Of a stretch of 64,000 nt of DNA, positions 45,089 through 53,624 are shown piece by piece. Source of the stretch: Pantoea sp. alder81. Its GTDB lineage: Bacteria > Pseudomonadota > Gammaproteobacteria > Enterobacterales > Enterobacteriaceae. Where the stretch lies: contig NZ_JAIUDA010000005.1 in assembly GCF_020179835.1 (NCBI RefSeq), positions 124,001 through 188,000 of the forward strand, given 5' to 3'. How positions within the stretch are numbered: the first letter of the stretch is position 1; each line of letters begins with the position of its first letter. A program made the position numbers and the translations under genes. Below the pieces are notes generated by a model. That model was not told the origin of the DNA and searched no databases. It saw only the letters and a program-made list of their open reading frames with translations.

Positions 45089-45102
45089 TGCACCCGGGTG
45101 CA
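45089..45102. promoter_or_regulatory. Perfect palindromic operator upstream of the binding-protein gene
   Basis: TGCACCCGGGTGCA is a perfect 14-bp palindrome with a central CG, the hallmark of LacI-family operators, 34 bases before the start codon. Placement downstream of the likely promoter suggests repression. Confidence 0.7.
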
Positions 45103-45263
45103 AATCAATGCCTGATAATATTTCATATCCTGCATTTTTTCCGTTGCCCTGAGCACTCCTCTTTACTTTCAGGGGAGGTTGAAAATTAGTCAACGTGGTG
45201 AAAATCGATTCCTTCACCCGGATCACAAAAACCAATGGATAAATGGAGAGAAAATCCTAGAAA

Positions 45264-45277
45264 TGCTACCGGGTGCA
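45264..45277. promoter_or_regulatory. Second copy of the palindromic operator
   Basis: TGCTACCGGGTGCA repeats the first palindrome with two changes in the left half. The centres are 175 bp apart, so two LacI-type dimers could loop the DNA. A half-site match (TCACCCGG) is seen between them near 45215. Confidence 0.6.
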
Positions 45278-45442
45278 AAGTTTGTAACATTGTCCTCATG
45301 CTCATCATACTTTAAAGTTACAACATACAGTGCTGTGAACTCTTAAATACGCACCTTGAAGCTACTGAGCCGTATTAAGTTGACCAGCAGCAAAAGCGCG
45401 CATAGAGAATATTTTTAAGCAGGGCTAAATATCGAAGGGCAG
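45278..45442. other. AT-rich spacer without a recognised gene
   Basis: The rest of the 387-base gap between the binding-protein gene and the FeeM-like gene. It is AT-rich; apart from the two palindromes already listed nothing could be recognised, and no coding frame is credible. Confidence 0.4.
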
Positions 45443-46246
45443 TTAAAGATTACACAGGTATTGATAGACCTCTGCATCGCGTTTGTCCGGCGTGAATCGA
45501 GAGCACTGCCGGCATTGGTGAGCGATCACCCTGTATTGCTTTAGCAACCCAAGCTCATTCAGGATGCGCAGCCAACCCATTGAACCATAACACTTCTGTA
45601 CGTAAATTTTTTCGCGAATACTTTTCACATCCACACGCAGCAGGGAAGCTTCAAGATTGCTGTAATCCGGATGCAGCTTGCTTTTACCTACCTTCTTGAA
45701 CAAAAAATTACGCACGTAAAATGAGGCAACATTGGCCTTAACCTGAATGAAAATATCATCCACTTTCTCAACGAAAATGGTGTAGATCATAATCTTAAGG
45801 TAAAGCATAAACACCAGATTCTCACTTTCCGATTGGTGTTTAACGGATAGGGTTCCTAACTCAACGACCTTGCGTTGTTCCAGCCGCAGTGCATCGAGTT
45901 CTTCACGGAATAATCTGGCGCAGGGGATGTGGTTTTCATGGCGGCCTATCACACTGATGGTGCCCAGGATATCTTGTTCTTTGCGCGCCAGGAATAGGGT
46001 GCTGTTGGGATTAAGCAGTCCTTCGTTGTAGAGAAAAATAGAACGGCTGTCTTTTACTATTCCAGTTCGGCGGTATTCGCCGTTAGTCATTTCCATTCCC
46101 TGAAGAAACTCTATGAAACCAGTGGCAGGCGCAATGCTGATCCTGTCATCAATATCATTAAGTATTTTACAGATTCTATGCGTTCTCTTATTGAGTACGC
46201 CATCAGATATAGCGCTGGTAATAACTGATTTCCTTGATAAATTCAC
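45443..46246 (-). CDS. N-acyl amino acid synthase (FeeM)-like GNAT-fold protein
   Basis: About 267 residues. The central part, LFLARKEQDILGTISVIG (about 84-101) then ARLFREELDALRLEQRKVVE and LGTLSV, follows the FeeM/N-acyl-amino-acid synthase pattern, a GNAT/LuxI-like fold that joins a fatty acyl chain to an amino acid. A second half (LVFMLYLKIMIYTIFVEKVD, ASFYVRNFLFKKVGKS) has further GNAT features. A CRQC pair near the C-terminus is unusual. I prefer the GTG at 46246, preceded by GAGG with 6-base spacing; a GTG at 46267 has no SD. It is AT-rich relative to its neighbours, stands alone with no acyl-carrier protein nearby, and so may be horizontally acquired. The function is inferred from pattern only. 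Confidence 0.6.
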   Translation of the reverse strand: MNLSRKSVITSAISDGVLNKRTHRICKILNDIDDRISIAPATGFIEFLQGMEMTNGEYRRTGIVKDSRSIFLYNEGLLNPNSTLFLARKEQDILGTISVIGRHENHIPCARLFREELDALRLEQRKVVELGTLSVKHQSESENLVFMLYLKIMIYTIFVEKVDDIFIQVKANVASFYVRNFLFKKVGKSKLHPDYSNLEASLLRVDVKSIREKIYVQKCYGSMGWLRILNELGLLKQYRVIAHQCRQCSRFTPDKRDAEVYQYLCNL

Positions 46247-46473
46247 GGTATACCTCAACCCATCCACGTTAAAGTATCGCTAATATAATAAACAAAAATG
46301 AACAATGGAATTACTTTGAGATGAAAAATTAGATCCACTTATGTATTTGGTGGGGTTGGGCCAGTTAAAACCCGGTCTGAAGCTATAAGTGTGATGAAAC
46401 CCTATATTTTCGCAGGTTTACAGGTAAGTTGTATTTATCTATTTCGATGATGGGAATCGGAGGGTATGAGCTT

Positions 46474-46495
46474 GCCCGGCCATAGAATGCCGGGC
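46474..46495 (-). terminator. Hairpin after the epimerase gene
   Basis: GCCCGGC (46474-46480) and GCCGGGC (46489-46495) form a perfect 7-bp stem with an 8-base loop just beyond the minus-strand stop at 46505. No clear T-run. Confidence 0.5.
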
Positions 46496-46504
46496 TCGGC
46501 GGGA

Positions 46505-47497
46505 TTAGTCTTCAATACTGCTTAACAGCGCATTTTGAATGATTCTCTGCGCTTTGAGCGGGTTTTGTTCACTCTGTGCCGCTTGCAGGGCGGCAATATC
46601 CAGCTTATCCAGCGCACGGTAGATATGCTTGAGGAAGCGAATTGATAGATTAGCGGCTTCAACATGATCTTCACGGAAGGGGAATTGATCCAGCTGCCAC
46701 ACGCCATCCCAGTTATTGATTTTGAGCACATAGAAGAACTCAAAAATTTCTGTCATGTGTACCGTGCCGACCACGAGATCGTCATCCCAGCCGCGTAAGT
46801 TATCATTCACGTCCATGCCGAACAGTCTGCCACGATCGATAATCAGTTGGGCTGAGTCTGCTGGTGATTCCCCGGCAAATAACGCATGGCCAAAGTCCAG
46901 CAACACACCGACGTTATCGAGGCCAATATCTTCAATTCCCAGCAAGGTGCGTGCAGCGGAATCCCAGGTCATTTTAACGCGTGGTTCACGCGGCTTATAT
47001 TCGATGGCAAATTTGACATCAGGATTGGCACTTGCCAATTGGCGCATGCCATCAACTGCCAGTTTCCAAAGGTTTTTATGGTCAACCTGGAAGGGATAGT
47101 CCCAGCCATCTTGCCCCGGCCAGATTTTCACGTAGTTGGCACCTAACTCACGTACGACTGTGGCGGCTTCATGCATCAGATTGAATGCCTGCTGGCGTAC
47201 TGCTGGATCGGGATTCGTAAAGGCACCTCGTGAAAAGCGGCGCAGATAGATTTCAGGTGTCACGCCAATCGCTTTAAGACCCGCCTCGGCTAATGCTTCT
47301 TTTACCTGAGCAACGGTGACGCCTTCAGTGAAGGGATAGGGCACATCAACATAGGATAAGTCTTCAACACTGCCAGCAAGTTTGATCTGGTCTAACGTGC
47401 TGAGCGCCGGACCATATCCATCGACGGCGTAACGATCAATATAGTTAGCAAAATGCCATAAACCGGCACCAAATTTCGGGTAGGTGTAACCACTCAT
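46505..47497 (-). CDS. Sugar isomerase/epimerase, AP-endonuclease-2-like TIM barrel
   Basis: A 330-residue TIM barrel of the xylose-isomerase-like superfamily. The metal-binding Glu in [18 protein letters not shown], Asp/His in [16 protein letters not shown] and the terminal region [18 protein letters not shown] are recognisable. Such enzymes interconvert keto-sugars or cyclitols, but the exact substrate is unknown. It begins at ATG 47497 after AAGGAGAATG, and faces a divergent M24-family gene, with 306 bases between. No transporter lies adjacent; the orphan sugar-binding protein 1.4 kb away might supply its substrate (inference). Confidence 0.8.
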   Translation of the reverse strand: MSGYTYPKFGAGLWHFANYIDRYAVDGYGPALSTLDQIKLAGSVEDLSYVDVPYPFTEGVTVAQVKEALAEAGLKAIGVTPEIYLRRFSRGAFTNPDPAVRQQAFNLMHEAATVVRELGANYVKIWPGQDGWDYPFQVDHKNLWKLAVDGMRQLASANPDVKFAIEYKPREPRVKMTWDSAARTLLGIEDIGLDNVGVLLDFGHALFAGESPADSAQLIIDRGRLFGMDVNDNLRGWDDDLVVGTVHMTEIFEFFYVLKINNWDGVWQLDQFPFREDHVEAANLSIRFLKHIYRALDKLDIAALQAAQSEQNPLKAQRIIQNALLSSIED

Positions 47498-47803
47498 AAG
47501 ACATTCTCCTTAGGGATTAGGGTAATCCGAGGCGCTACGATGATGGATTGAATATATATTCACTAACGGTTATATATTCCATTCTGCGCCTTGAGCTTCT
47601 TGCTTAACCAGCATTGATTGAAGAAATTGAGGGTGGCCTCACACAAAATTTGCGAATCTTAAAGTGGGCAACGAACCGCACATGACATTATCCGCGCACA
47701 ATTAAAATCCGCAGATGCTAACTTGCTCAAACATCTGGCAACCTGCTGCCAATACAAAGCACGTCAGTGAAGCATTCAATACGTTAACCTGAGGTCATTC
47801 ATC
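47498..47803. promoter_or_regulatory. Divergent promoter region with repeated TATATATTC
   Basis: The gap between the epimerase and M24 genes is AT-rich. TATATATTC occurs at 47553-47561 and 47571-47579, 18 bases apart; the first copy is part of the 12-bp palindrome GAATATATATTC (47550-47561). These look like a regulator-binding tandem near the epimerase promoter. No LysR or LacI gene sits beside it. Confidence 0.45.
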
Positions 47804-49198
47804 ATGAAGTCTCCGTCAATCCAGCTTGGCCCGACAAAATCACCGATAAAATTTATCCAGGTTGAACCTGTTTTCCTCACCGACGAAACTATGCTGGAGC
47901 GAAAAAATAAGGTTTTGCGGGAGATGCACAAGGCCGGTTTTGATGCGCTGGTGATTTATGCAGACAAAGAACATGGCGGGAATTTTGAATATTTAACCGG
48001 TTTCATCCCGCGCTTTGAAGAAGGGCTGCTGATTATTGATGCCAGTGGGCATTGCGCCGTCATTCTGGGGAATGAGAATCTCAAATTGGCGCGATTTTCA
48101 CGCCTGCCTGTCACGTTGTATCATTGCCCGTTGTTTTCACTGCCTAATCAGCCCATGGACCACGAAACACCACTTGAAGACCTTCTGGCATCTGCCGGTC
48201 TGAGTGATAAAGGCAAAGTTGGCCTGGTGGGATGGAAAATGTTCACCCCAGCCGCAGGCAATGGTTCTGCCTATTTCGATGTACCTTATTTTATTGTTGA
48301 CGCGGTGCAACGCACGCTAAGCAAAGAGGCTGAATTGCTTAATGCGGCGCATTTGTTCATTGGTGGAGATAACGGTGCAAGAGTGACCAATAACGTCAAT
48401 GAAATCGCACATTATGAATATGGAGACAATCTGGCATCCAACTGTATCCTTGATGCGCTAGACGCGGTTGAAGTGGGTGTAAGAGAAGTTGATTTAGGCG
48501 CGCTTCTTGCTGCAGAAGGTCAATACAACACTGTGGTATCCATTGCTGCCACGGGCGTTCGCTTCGATCATGCGAACCTTTATCCTACATACAAAAAGGT
48601 GCAGCAGGGCGATCCTCTGTCGCTGACCACGGGATTCAAAGGCGGCCTGTCCAGCCGATCTGCCTTCGTAATTGCTCATCCTTCCGAACTGCCCGATGCA
48701 CAGAAGGATTGGCTGGAGAGAATCGCTAAGCCTTACTTTTCCGCGCAGGTAGCCTGGCTTGAAAATATCCGTGTTGGTATGTCCGGCGGTGAGCTTTATG
48801 ACTTGATCGAAAATGTGCTGCCTAAAGCCCGTTTTGGCTGGCATCTGAATCCGGGCCACCTGGTGGGGGATGAAGAATGGATGTCTTCGCCGATTTACCC
48901 AAATTCCGACGAACATTTAAAAAGTGGCATGATGCTGCAGATTGATATCATTCCTTCTGTGCCGGGCTATAACGGTGTCAGCGCAGAAGAGTGCGTGGCG
49001 TTGGCCGATTCATCACTTCAGGCCGCGATCGCCGAAACGTATCCGAAGCTCTGGCAGCGAATTACGACCCGACGTGATTACCTGCGCGATGAAATCGGCA
49101 TTGAACTCAATGCCGATGTCTTGCCGTTATCCAATGCTGTCGGGTATTTAAGGCCGTTTTTGCTGGCTAAAACCCTGTCTCTCCGCGTTGAGAAATAG
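47804..49198 (+). CDS. M24-family (Xaa-Pro peptidase-like) protein with degenerate metal site
   Basis: A 464-residue two-domain protein: an N-terminal creatinase/prolidase-type domain (about 25-180, LREMHKAGFDALVIYADKEH and YLTGFIPRFEEGLLIIDA) and a pita-bread domain (about 190-464). In the metal region, the two Asp ligands expected near GDPLSLTTGFKGGLSSRS are replaced by Thr and Ser, and the first Glu region reads LQIDIIPS; the His (PGHLVG) and final Glu (SAEECVAL) remain. The protein probably does not use the standard dinuclear metal mechanism. It is divergent from the TIM-barrel epimerase, so the two may work together. SD GAGG lies before the ATG at 47804. Confidence 0.78.
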   Translation: MKSPSIQLGPTKSPIKFIQVEPVFLTDETMLERKNKVLREMHKAGFDALVIYADKEHGGNFEYLTGFIPRFEEGLLIIDASGHCAVILGNENLKLARFSRLPVTLYHCPLFSLPNQPMDHETPLEDLLASAGLSDKGKVGLVGWKMFTPAAGNGSAYFDVPYFIVDAVQRTLSKEAELLNAAHLFIGGDNGARVTNNVNEIAHYEYGDNLASNCILDALDAVEVGVREVDLGALLAAEGQYNTVVSIAATGVRFDHANLYPTYKKVQQGDPLSLTTGFKGGLSSRSAFVIAHPSELPDAQKDWLERIAKPYFSAQVAWLENIRVGMSGGELYDLIENVLPKARFGWHLNPGHLVGDEEWMSSPIYPNSDEHLKSGMMLQIDIIPSVPGYNGVSAEECVALADSSLQAAIAETYPKLWQRITTRRDYLRDEIGIELNADVLPLSNAVGYLRPFLLAKTLSLRVEK

Positions 49199-49218
49199 CT
49201 TGCACTGTTCAGCGCGCA

Positions 49219-50766
49219 TCAGGGCTTAATTTGATTACGTCCGCCGCGCTTTGCCAGATACAACGCTTTATCGGCATCCTGCTTCAGCTGATCCGCTTCG
49301 CCGGTTTTACCTGTTGACGTCAGCGTGCTGTAACCGGCGCTGATGGTCACTACGCCAGCGGGGAGATCCGAACTTTCATGCGCAATGCCCGTTTCTGCAA
49401 CGAATCTCACCGCGCGCTCCGCCACTTTCTTTGCATCATAAGCTGAGGTGTTGGGCAGGATAATCGCAAACTCTTCTCCACCATAGCGTGCCACGATATC
49501 GCCCTGATAATGCACGCTATCCTTTAACGCCAGACCCACGTCCTGCAGGCACTCGTCGCCGGCAACGTGACCATAGGTATCGTTATAGCGCTTGAAGTAA
49601 TCGATATCGATCATCACCAGTGATAGCGGCTCGTCATTCTTTTCTGAACGAAGCAGCGCCTGTTCCAACAGCGCATCAAATTGACGACGGTTAGCCAGAC
49701 CGGTCAAACCGTCTACCAAGGCTAAAGATTGCAGCGTGTGGTTGATGGTGGTCAGTTCATCACGAACATGGGTGAGTTCAACTTGATTGCGCACATTAGT
49801 GCCCACCTGGCGTAATACAAAGACGCCCATGCCAGTAATGGTTAATAACAGCACAACATTGAGCAAGACATTGGTCAGATTGGCCGCCATCCATTCCATA
49901 CGAATCCGGTCGCGGTCATATCCTGCCGTCACGATCAGTGGATAGCGCTCCAGTCGTGCATAACCGAACACACGTTCAACACCATCAAGCGTTGAACGCC
50001 AGGTCGCACTGCCGCTCGATGCCGATTTCAGTTCGGTTTTAAACAACGGGCTGGCGGAGAGGGTTCTGCCAATGAAAGTGTCAGGGAAAGGTCGGATGTA
50101 GAGAGCCGTGGCATCTGCCAGAATCAAGCCCAGCGCGTCTTTATCCCCGAGCGTGTAGTAGCTGTAGTACTGACGGAAATAATCCACTTTGACCGTAGCC
50201 AGAGCAACGCCGGCGAAATTGCCCGCATTATCATTGAGACGAACCGAAACAGGGATCACCAGGTCACCGGTTGAACGACTACGAATCACATGGCTGATGT
50301 GAATATCAAGACTGGGATGCGTCCGATGCCAGACAAAGTAATCGCGATCGGCGTTACTGGCATTGGTCGGCGTGAAGTTGCCAGATGAAGCGACCCAATG
50401 TCCTTCGGTATCGTAAACAAACAACCCATGAAGCTGCGGCAGTTTGCTCTGCTGATCCTTTATTTGATGCAAGAACTGCGGCGTTGCCGCAAAGCTGTTG
50501 CCGTTTTGACGTAGCTGCCGCACGGCATCCGCGAGGGTAATATCGACCTGTAAGAAGGCATCCTCGGCTTGTTTCGCTAATGAGAGCGAAAGGTTACGTG
50601 CATCTTCCTCTTTCTCTATCAGGTGCTGCTGCCAGGAGTGCCAAAGAGACCAGGCATTAATCGCCACCACCAGTAAACTGATGGATAGCAGAAATACGGC
50701 CATACTTCTTCCGAGAGAGGTATTTAGCAGGCGAGGGGCGCTATCTGAGAGAACACTTTTACGCAT
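49219..50766 (-). CDS. Membrane diguanylate cyclase with periplasmic CACHE sensor
   Basis: A 515-residue protein: TM1 at about 22-40 (AVFLLSISLLVVAINAWSLW), a periplasmic double-CACHE domain (about 45-280, with FVYDTEGHWVASSG and DRDYFVWHRTHPSLDIHIS), TM2 (LLNVVLLLTITGMGVFVL) and a C-terminal GGDEF domain (about 345-515) with the active motif ARYGGEEFAIILP. It should make cyclic di-GMP in response to a periplasmic ligand. The inhibitory I-site RxxD five residues before GGEEF reads YQGD, so product inhibition is probably lost or changed. I chose the ATG at 50766; an upstream start 60 bases earlier adds an unlikely leader. Confidence 0.9.
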   Translation of the reverse strand: MRKSVLSDSAPRLLNTSLGRSMAVFLLSISLLVVAINAWSLWHSWQQHLIEKEEDARNLSLSLAKQAEDAFLQVDITLADAVRQLRQNGNSFAATPQFLHQIKDQQSKLPQLHGLFVYDTEGHWVASSGNFTPTNASNADRDYFVWHRTHPSLDIHISHVIRSRSTGDLVIPVSVRLNDNAGNFAGVALATVKVDYFRQYYSYYTLGDKDALGLILADATALYIRPFPDTFIGRTLSASPLFKTELKSASSGSATWRSTLDGVERVFGYARLERYPLIVTAGYDRDRIRMEWMAANLTNVLLNVVLLLTITGMGVFVLRQVGTNVRNQVELTHVRDELTTINHTLQSLALVDGLTGLANRRQFDALLEQALLRSEKNDEPLSLVMIDIDYFKRYNDTYGHVAGDECLQDVGLALKDSVHYQGDIVARYGGEEFAIILPNTSAYDAKKVAERAVRFVAETGIAHESSDLPAGVVTISAGYSTLTSTGKTGEADQLKQDADKALYLAKRGGRNQIKP

Positions 50767-50951
50767 TGATACTCTTTGTGAATGCTGAAAAGGTAGGCTG
50801 AATGAGATATTACAGGATTCATGCAACTGTAATAAGCCGAGTAAAGAAAAATTTATGCATTCACACGTTCGTCACGCTTTTTTGGCGGCTATGGGTTTAT
50901 CGAGCCATCGGGATATTGAGTATCAGGCCCAATTAAACCTGCTGTAATCGC

Positions 50952-52559
50952 TCATCCACGCAGATCTGGTGGTGAAGCCGGAGGAGTGAACCAGGCCTCA
51001 CGGCTAACGACAACAGGATGATCTGGCTGGCTTATGAAGTTAGGTGACATGATTTGGACACCATACTCATTAAATACGTCCTGGATTTTACTGTGGAGTT
51101 CTGTGCGTGCAGCGGATAACGCGGTGCCTGGGGGCAAACTCACCTGCAACTCATAATTAACGTACCAGTCCTGCAAAGCTAATTGCCTGATCAACGGCGT
51201 AGGTAGCGCATTCACGCAATCACTTCTGCTGGCGGCCAGTTGCAGCATGGCGTGAACCTGACGCCAGGGAACATCATAGCCAATGGTAACCGACGTGGTG
51301 AGATTCAATGTTTTGCCCTGAGAAGCGCTACTCAGGTTGATGATTTTGCCACTTACCACGACTGCGTTAGGAATGGTGACATCGTAATTTTCCCGTGTCT
51401 GAATTTTGGTCGCTAAAATGCCCACATCTGTGACGACGCCTTCATGCTCCAGAATACGGATAATGTCGCCTTTGCGCAGTGCCCGTGAGTAGGTGAGCAC
51501 CAATCCGCTCATGGCATGATTCATCACTCCGGCCGATCCCAATGTCAGCATCAGGCCAAAAAATACGCTAATTCCTTTGAAAGCCAGCGTGTTGGCACCC
51601 GGTAAAAAGGGATAAGCGGCTGACAATGCCAGCAACCAAATGGCTAGCCCAATCAATCGGCGCGTGACCCCCAATGTTTCTGGATGAAAACCGGCCACTT
51701 TGAGTTTGCCATGTTCGATGCGAGTCAAAGCGAGATTAATCAGCTTCATGATGCCAGCAGTAATCAGGAATATGACCGCGACCACGGTCAATCCCGGCAA
51801 TGCCGCTAGTGAGGCTAGCGCAATGCCCTGCATTAGCGCCATCGCGTAATCACCTAAATCCTGTCCCCACGTACGAGTCCAGGGGAAAAGCCGCAGCGTC
51901 CAACTCAGCCAGATATAAGTCACGATTAACACCGTGAGGAGTGACAATATATTCAGCGTTCGCTGCACTATCGGGCGTACGAACTGCCGCAGCGGGGGTA
52001 GAACGCTCCCTTGAGGTTTTAATTCCTCAACATGGAAACGACGTGACACCAGACGATTAATGCCCACAAGACCAACAATCAATAGCAGCAGGCTCATAAA
52101 GCCGAGAATACTTTTTCCACCAGAGATCAGCAGATAGTGTCTGGAATACTGTTGGATCAAGGCATGGCGCAGATTTTCAAAACGGAGCTGTACACGCTGT
52201 GCCGCCTGATCGAGTGTCAAATCGTCGCCTTCATCAAGATCCTGCTCGGCCAGCAGCATGAAAGGTTTATTGTTGATGGTAAACAATACGACCTGTTGCT
52301 GGTAGCGATGCAGCATTTCAATCTCAACGGGGTGTTTTAAATCTTCGTCACTTAAGGCTCGTACATTGCTGACAATACGCTTAATACGTTCCTCGGGAGT
52401 TGTCAGTCCAAAGGTTGCCTGCAGCATGACCACTGGCTGGTTGAGTAAAATCAATGTACGGGCACGTTCCTGTGGCGTTGGGGCCTGGCGCGGTTCTGCC
52501 GACCATGCACCGTTTGTCAAAAGGATCAGGACGCTCAATAACATTATGATGCGTTGCAT
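50952..52559 (-). CDS. MscS-family mechanosensitive channel with signal peptide
   Basis: A 535-residue membrane protein: a signal peptide (MQRIIMLLSVLILLTNGAWS), a periplasmic part of about 120 residues, five or more membrane helices (about 145-365), and the MscS core (SAGVMNHAMSGLVLTYSRAL, the pore-lining TM3-type helix, then RKGDIIRILEHEGVVTDVGI and TIPNAVVVSGKIINLS of the beta domain). The C-terminal alpha/beta domain is complete. It should release solutes on hypo-osmotic shock or act as a specialised channel. Such long, multi-helix forms with a periplasmic N-terminus are known from several MscS-like lineages. No neighbours suggest a more specific role. Confidence 0.88.
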   Translation of the reverse strand: MQRIIMLLSVLILLTNGAWSAEPRQAPTPQERARTLILLNQPVVMLQATFGLTTPEERIKRIVSNVRALSDEDLKHPVEIEMLHRYQQQVVLFTINNKPFMLLAEQDLDEGDDLTLDQAAQRVQLRFENLRHALIQQYSRHYLLISGGKSILGFMSLLLLIVGLVGINRLVSRRFHVEELKPQGSVLPPLRQFVRPIVQRTLNILSLLTVLIVTYIWLSWTLRLFPWTRTWGQDLGDYAMALMQGIALASLAALPGLTVVAVIFLITAGIMKLINLALTRIEHGKLKVAGFHPETLGVTRRLIGLAIWLLALSAAYPFLPGANTLAFKGISVFFGLMLTLGSAGVMNHAMSGLVLTYSRALRKGDIIRILEHEGVVTDVGILATKIQTRENYDVTIPNAVVVSGKIINLSSASQGKTLNLTTSVTIGYDVPWRQVHAMLQLAASRSDCVNALPTPLIRQLALQDWYVNYELQVSLPPGTALSAARTELHSKIQDVFNEYGVQIMSPNFISQPDHPVVVSREAWFTPPASPPDLRG

Positions 52560-53076
52560 GACTCAGCACCCCAACGTAAATCTATGGTTTGGCGCGCGAT
52601 AAGATCGCCATTATTGGGCAATTAACTTGCTCAAGATGTTGATGATAGTAAGTCTGAATGTTGTCAGTACTTTATTATCTGCCAGAGTCACTCATTGGAA
52701 GATATACCACATTAAAAAGATAATAATGGTTGTGTTTGTAAACATGCTGGCATGAGATGCTTTTGATTATGAAAAGACAATAGCGGGTTAAAACTGGAAT
52801 GCCAAGTGCCATTTTAAAATTGTGACAAAGGTCTAGCTTCACTTTCCCCACATCAAACATTGAATACGCGCCTTAAGAATTATCTTATTTCGTTAATTTA
52901 ATTTTCAGGGTGATTTAAGGCTATGATACTAATTGTTAACAATCAGTTTTTATAGATATTTTGACGACAACCATCATAAGCTGGAAATATTTATTTTGCT
53001 TTTATGTTGTTTATCATCTAGTCATTATTACTGCCTGCACACAATTGTGTAGGCTTACATCAATCTGGGTGGTGAT
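52560..53076. other. 517-base AT-rich intergenic region
   Basis: No credible coding frame. It is AT-rich with several TATAAT-like words near 52950-53000, so promoters for the MscS gene (leftward) and the DUF1471 gene (rightward) are expected here. No operator or RNA structure could be picked out by eye. Confidence 0.4.
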
Positions 53077-53343
53077 ATGAATAAATTCAATGCGATAGGA
53101 TTATCTGCAGTTGTTTTTGTGTCGATGTCATTTTCAGTCATGGCCGCGCAGGAAATTTCCAAGGATGAGGCGAAAAACCATACTGAAGTGGGGACTGTAT
53201 CCACTTCGGGCACCTTTACCGATCCCAAGGATGCCAAGGATGAGCTCTCTAAGTTAGCCGATGAGAAGGGGGGTAAATATTACGTCATTACTTCTGCAAG
53301 GGTGGAAGGAAAAGTACAAGGTACAGCTACAGTTTACAAATGA
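53077..53343 (+). CDS. DUF1471 (YdgH/BhsA/McbA-like) periplasmic stress protein
   Basis: An 88-residue protein with a signal peptide (MNKFNAIGLSAVVFVSMSFS, cut after VMA) and a mature DUF1471 domain: EVGTVSTSGTFTDPKDAKDE, LSKLADEKGGKYYVITSARV, then QGTATVYK. This family includes YhcN, BhsA and McbA, small periplasmic or outer-membrane proteins induced by acid, biocides or biofilm growth. It stands 282 bases ahead of the aspT-aspT-asdA unit, in the same direction. A role in acid stress would fit that neighbourhood, but this is inference. Confidence 0.85.
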   Translation: MNKFNAIGLSAVVFVSMSFSVMAAQEISKDEAKNHTEVGTVSTSGTFTDPKDAKDELSKLADEKGGKYYVITSARVEGKVQGTATVYK

Positions 53344-53350
53344 ATTCAAT

Positions 53351-53368
53351 GCCCTGTGAAAGCAGGGC
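53351..53368 (+). terminator. Small hairpin after the DUF1471 gene
   Basis: GCCCTG (53351-53356) pairs with CAGGGC (53363-53368) with a 6-base loop, eight bases after the stop. It has no T-run, so terminator strength is doubtful. The remaining AT-rich gap to aspT holds no gene. Confidence 0.45.
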
Positions 53369-53624
53369 AACTTATCAATAGCGCGATCATTATTACCATT
53401 AAAATTAACTTTCTATAAAAAACCAACGTTCGGTATATCCTTAACTACTTTTATAAATAGACAGAATTTTTCAAAAACGATCTGATAAGAATCAAAACCA
53501 CCACGTAATCTCTTATTTTTATTAGTGATAGAAAAGTTTTCACATACGAGCACCTTATGTTGCTCGAAAAGGCGAAGTTAATTCCGTGTAAAATCGGAAC
53601 CGCTCATTAACCAGGGATTTGACT

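Noticed and set aside
45443..46246. LuxI-type homoserine lactone synthase
   Set aside because: The fold is related, but the conserved LuxI motif residues (R, F, W, D, E pattern at the N-terminus) are not present and no LuxR gene lies nearby. The FeeM pattern fits better.
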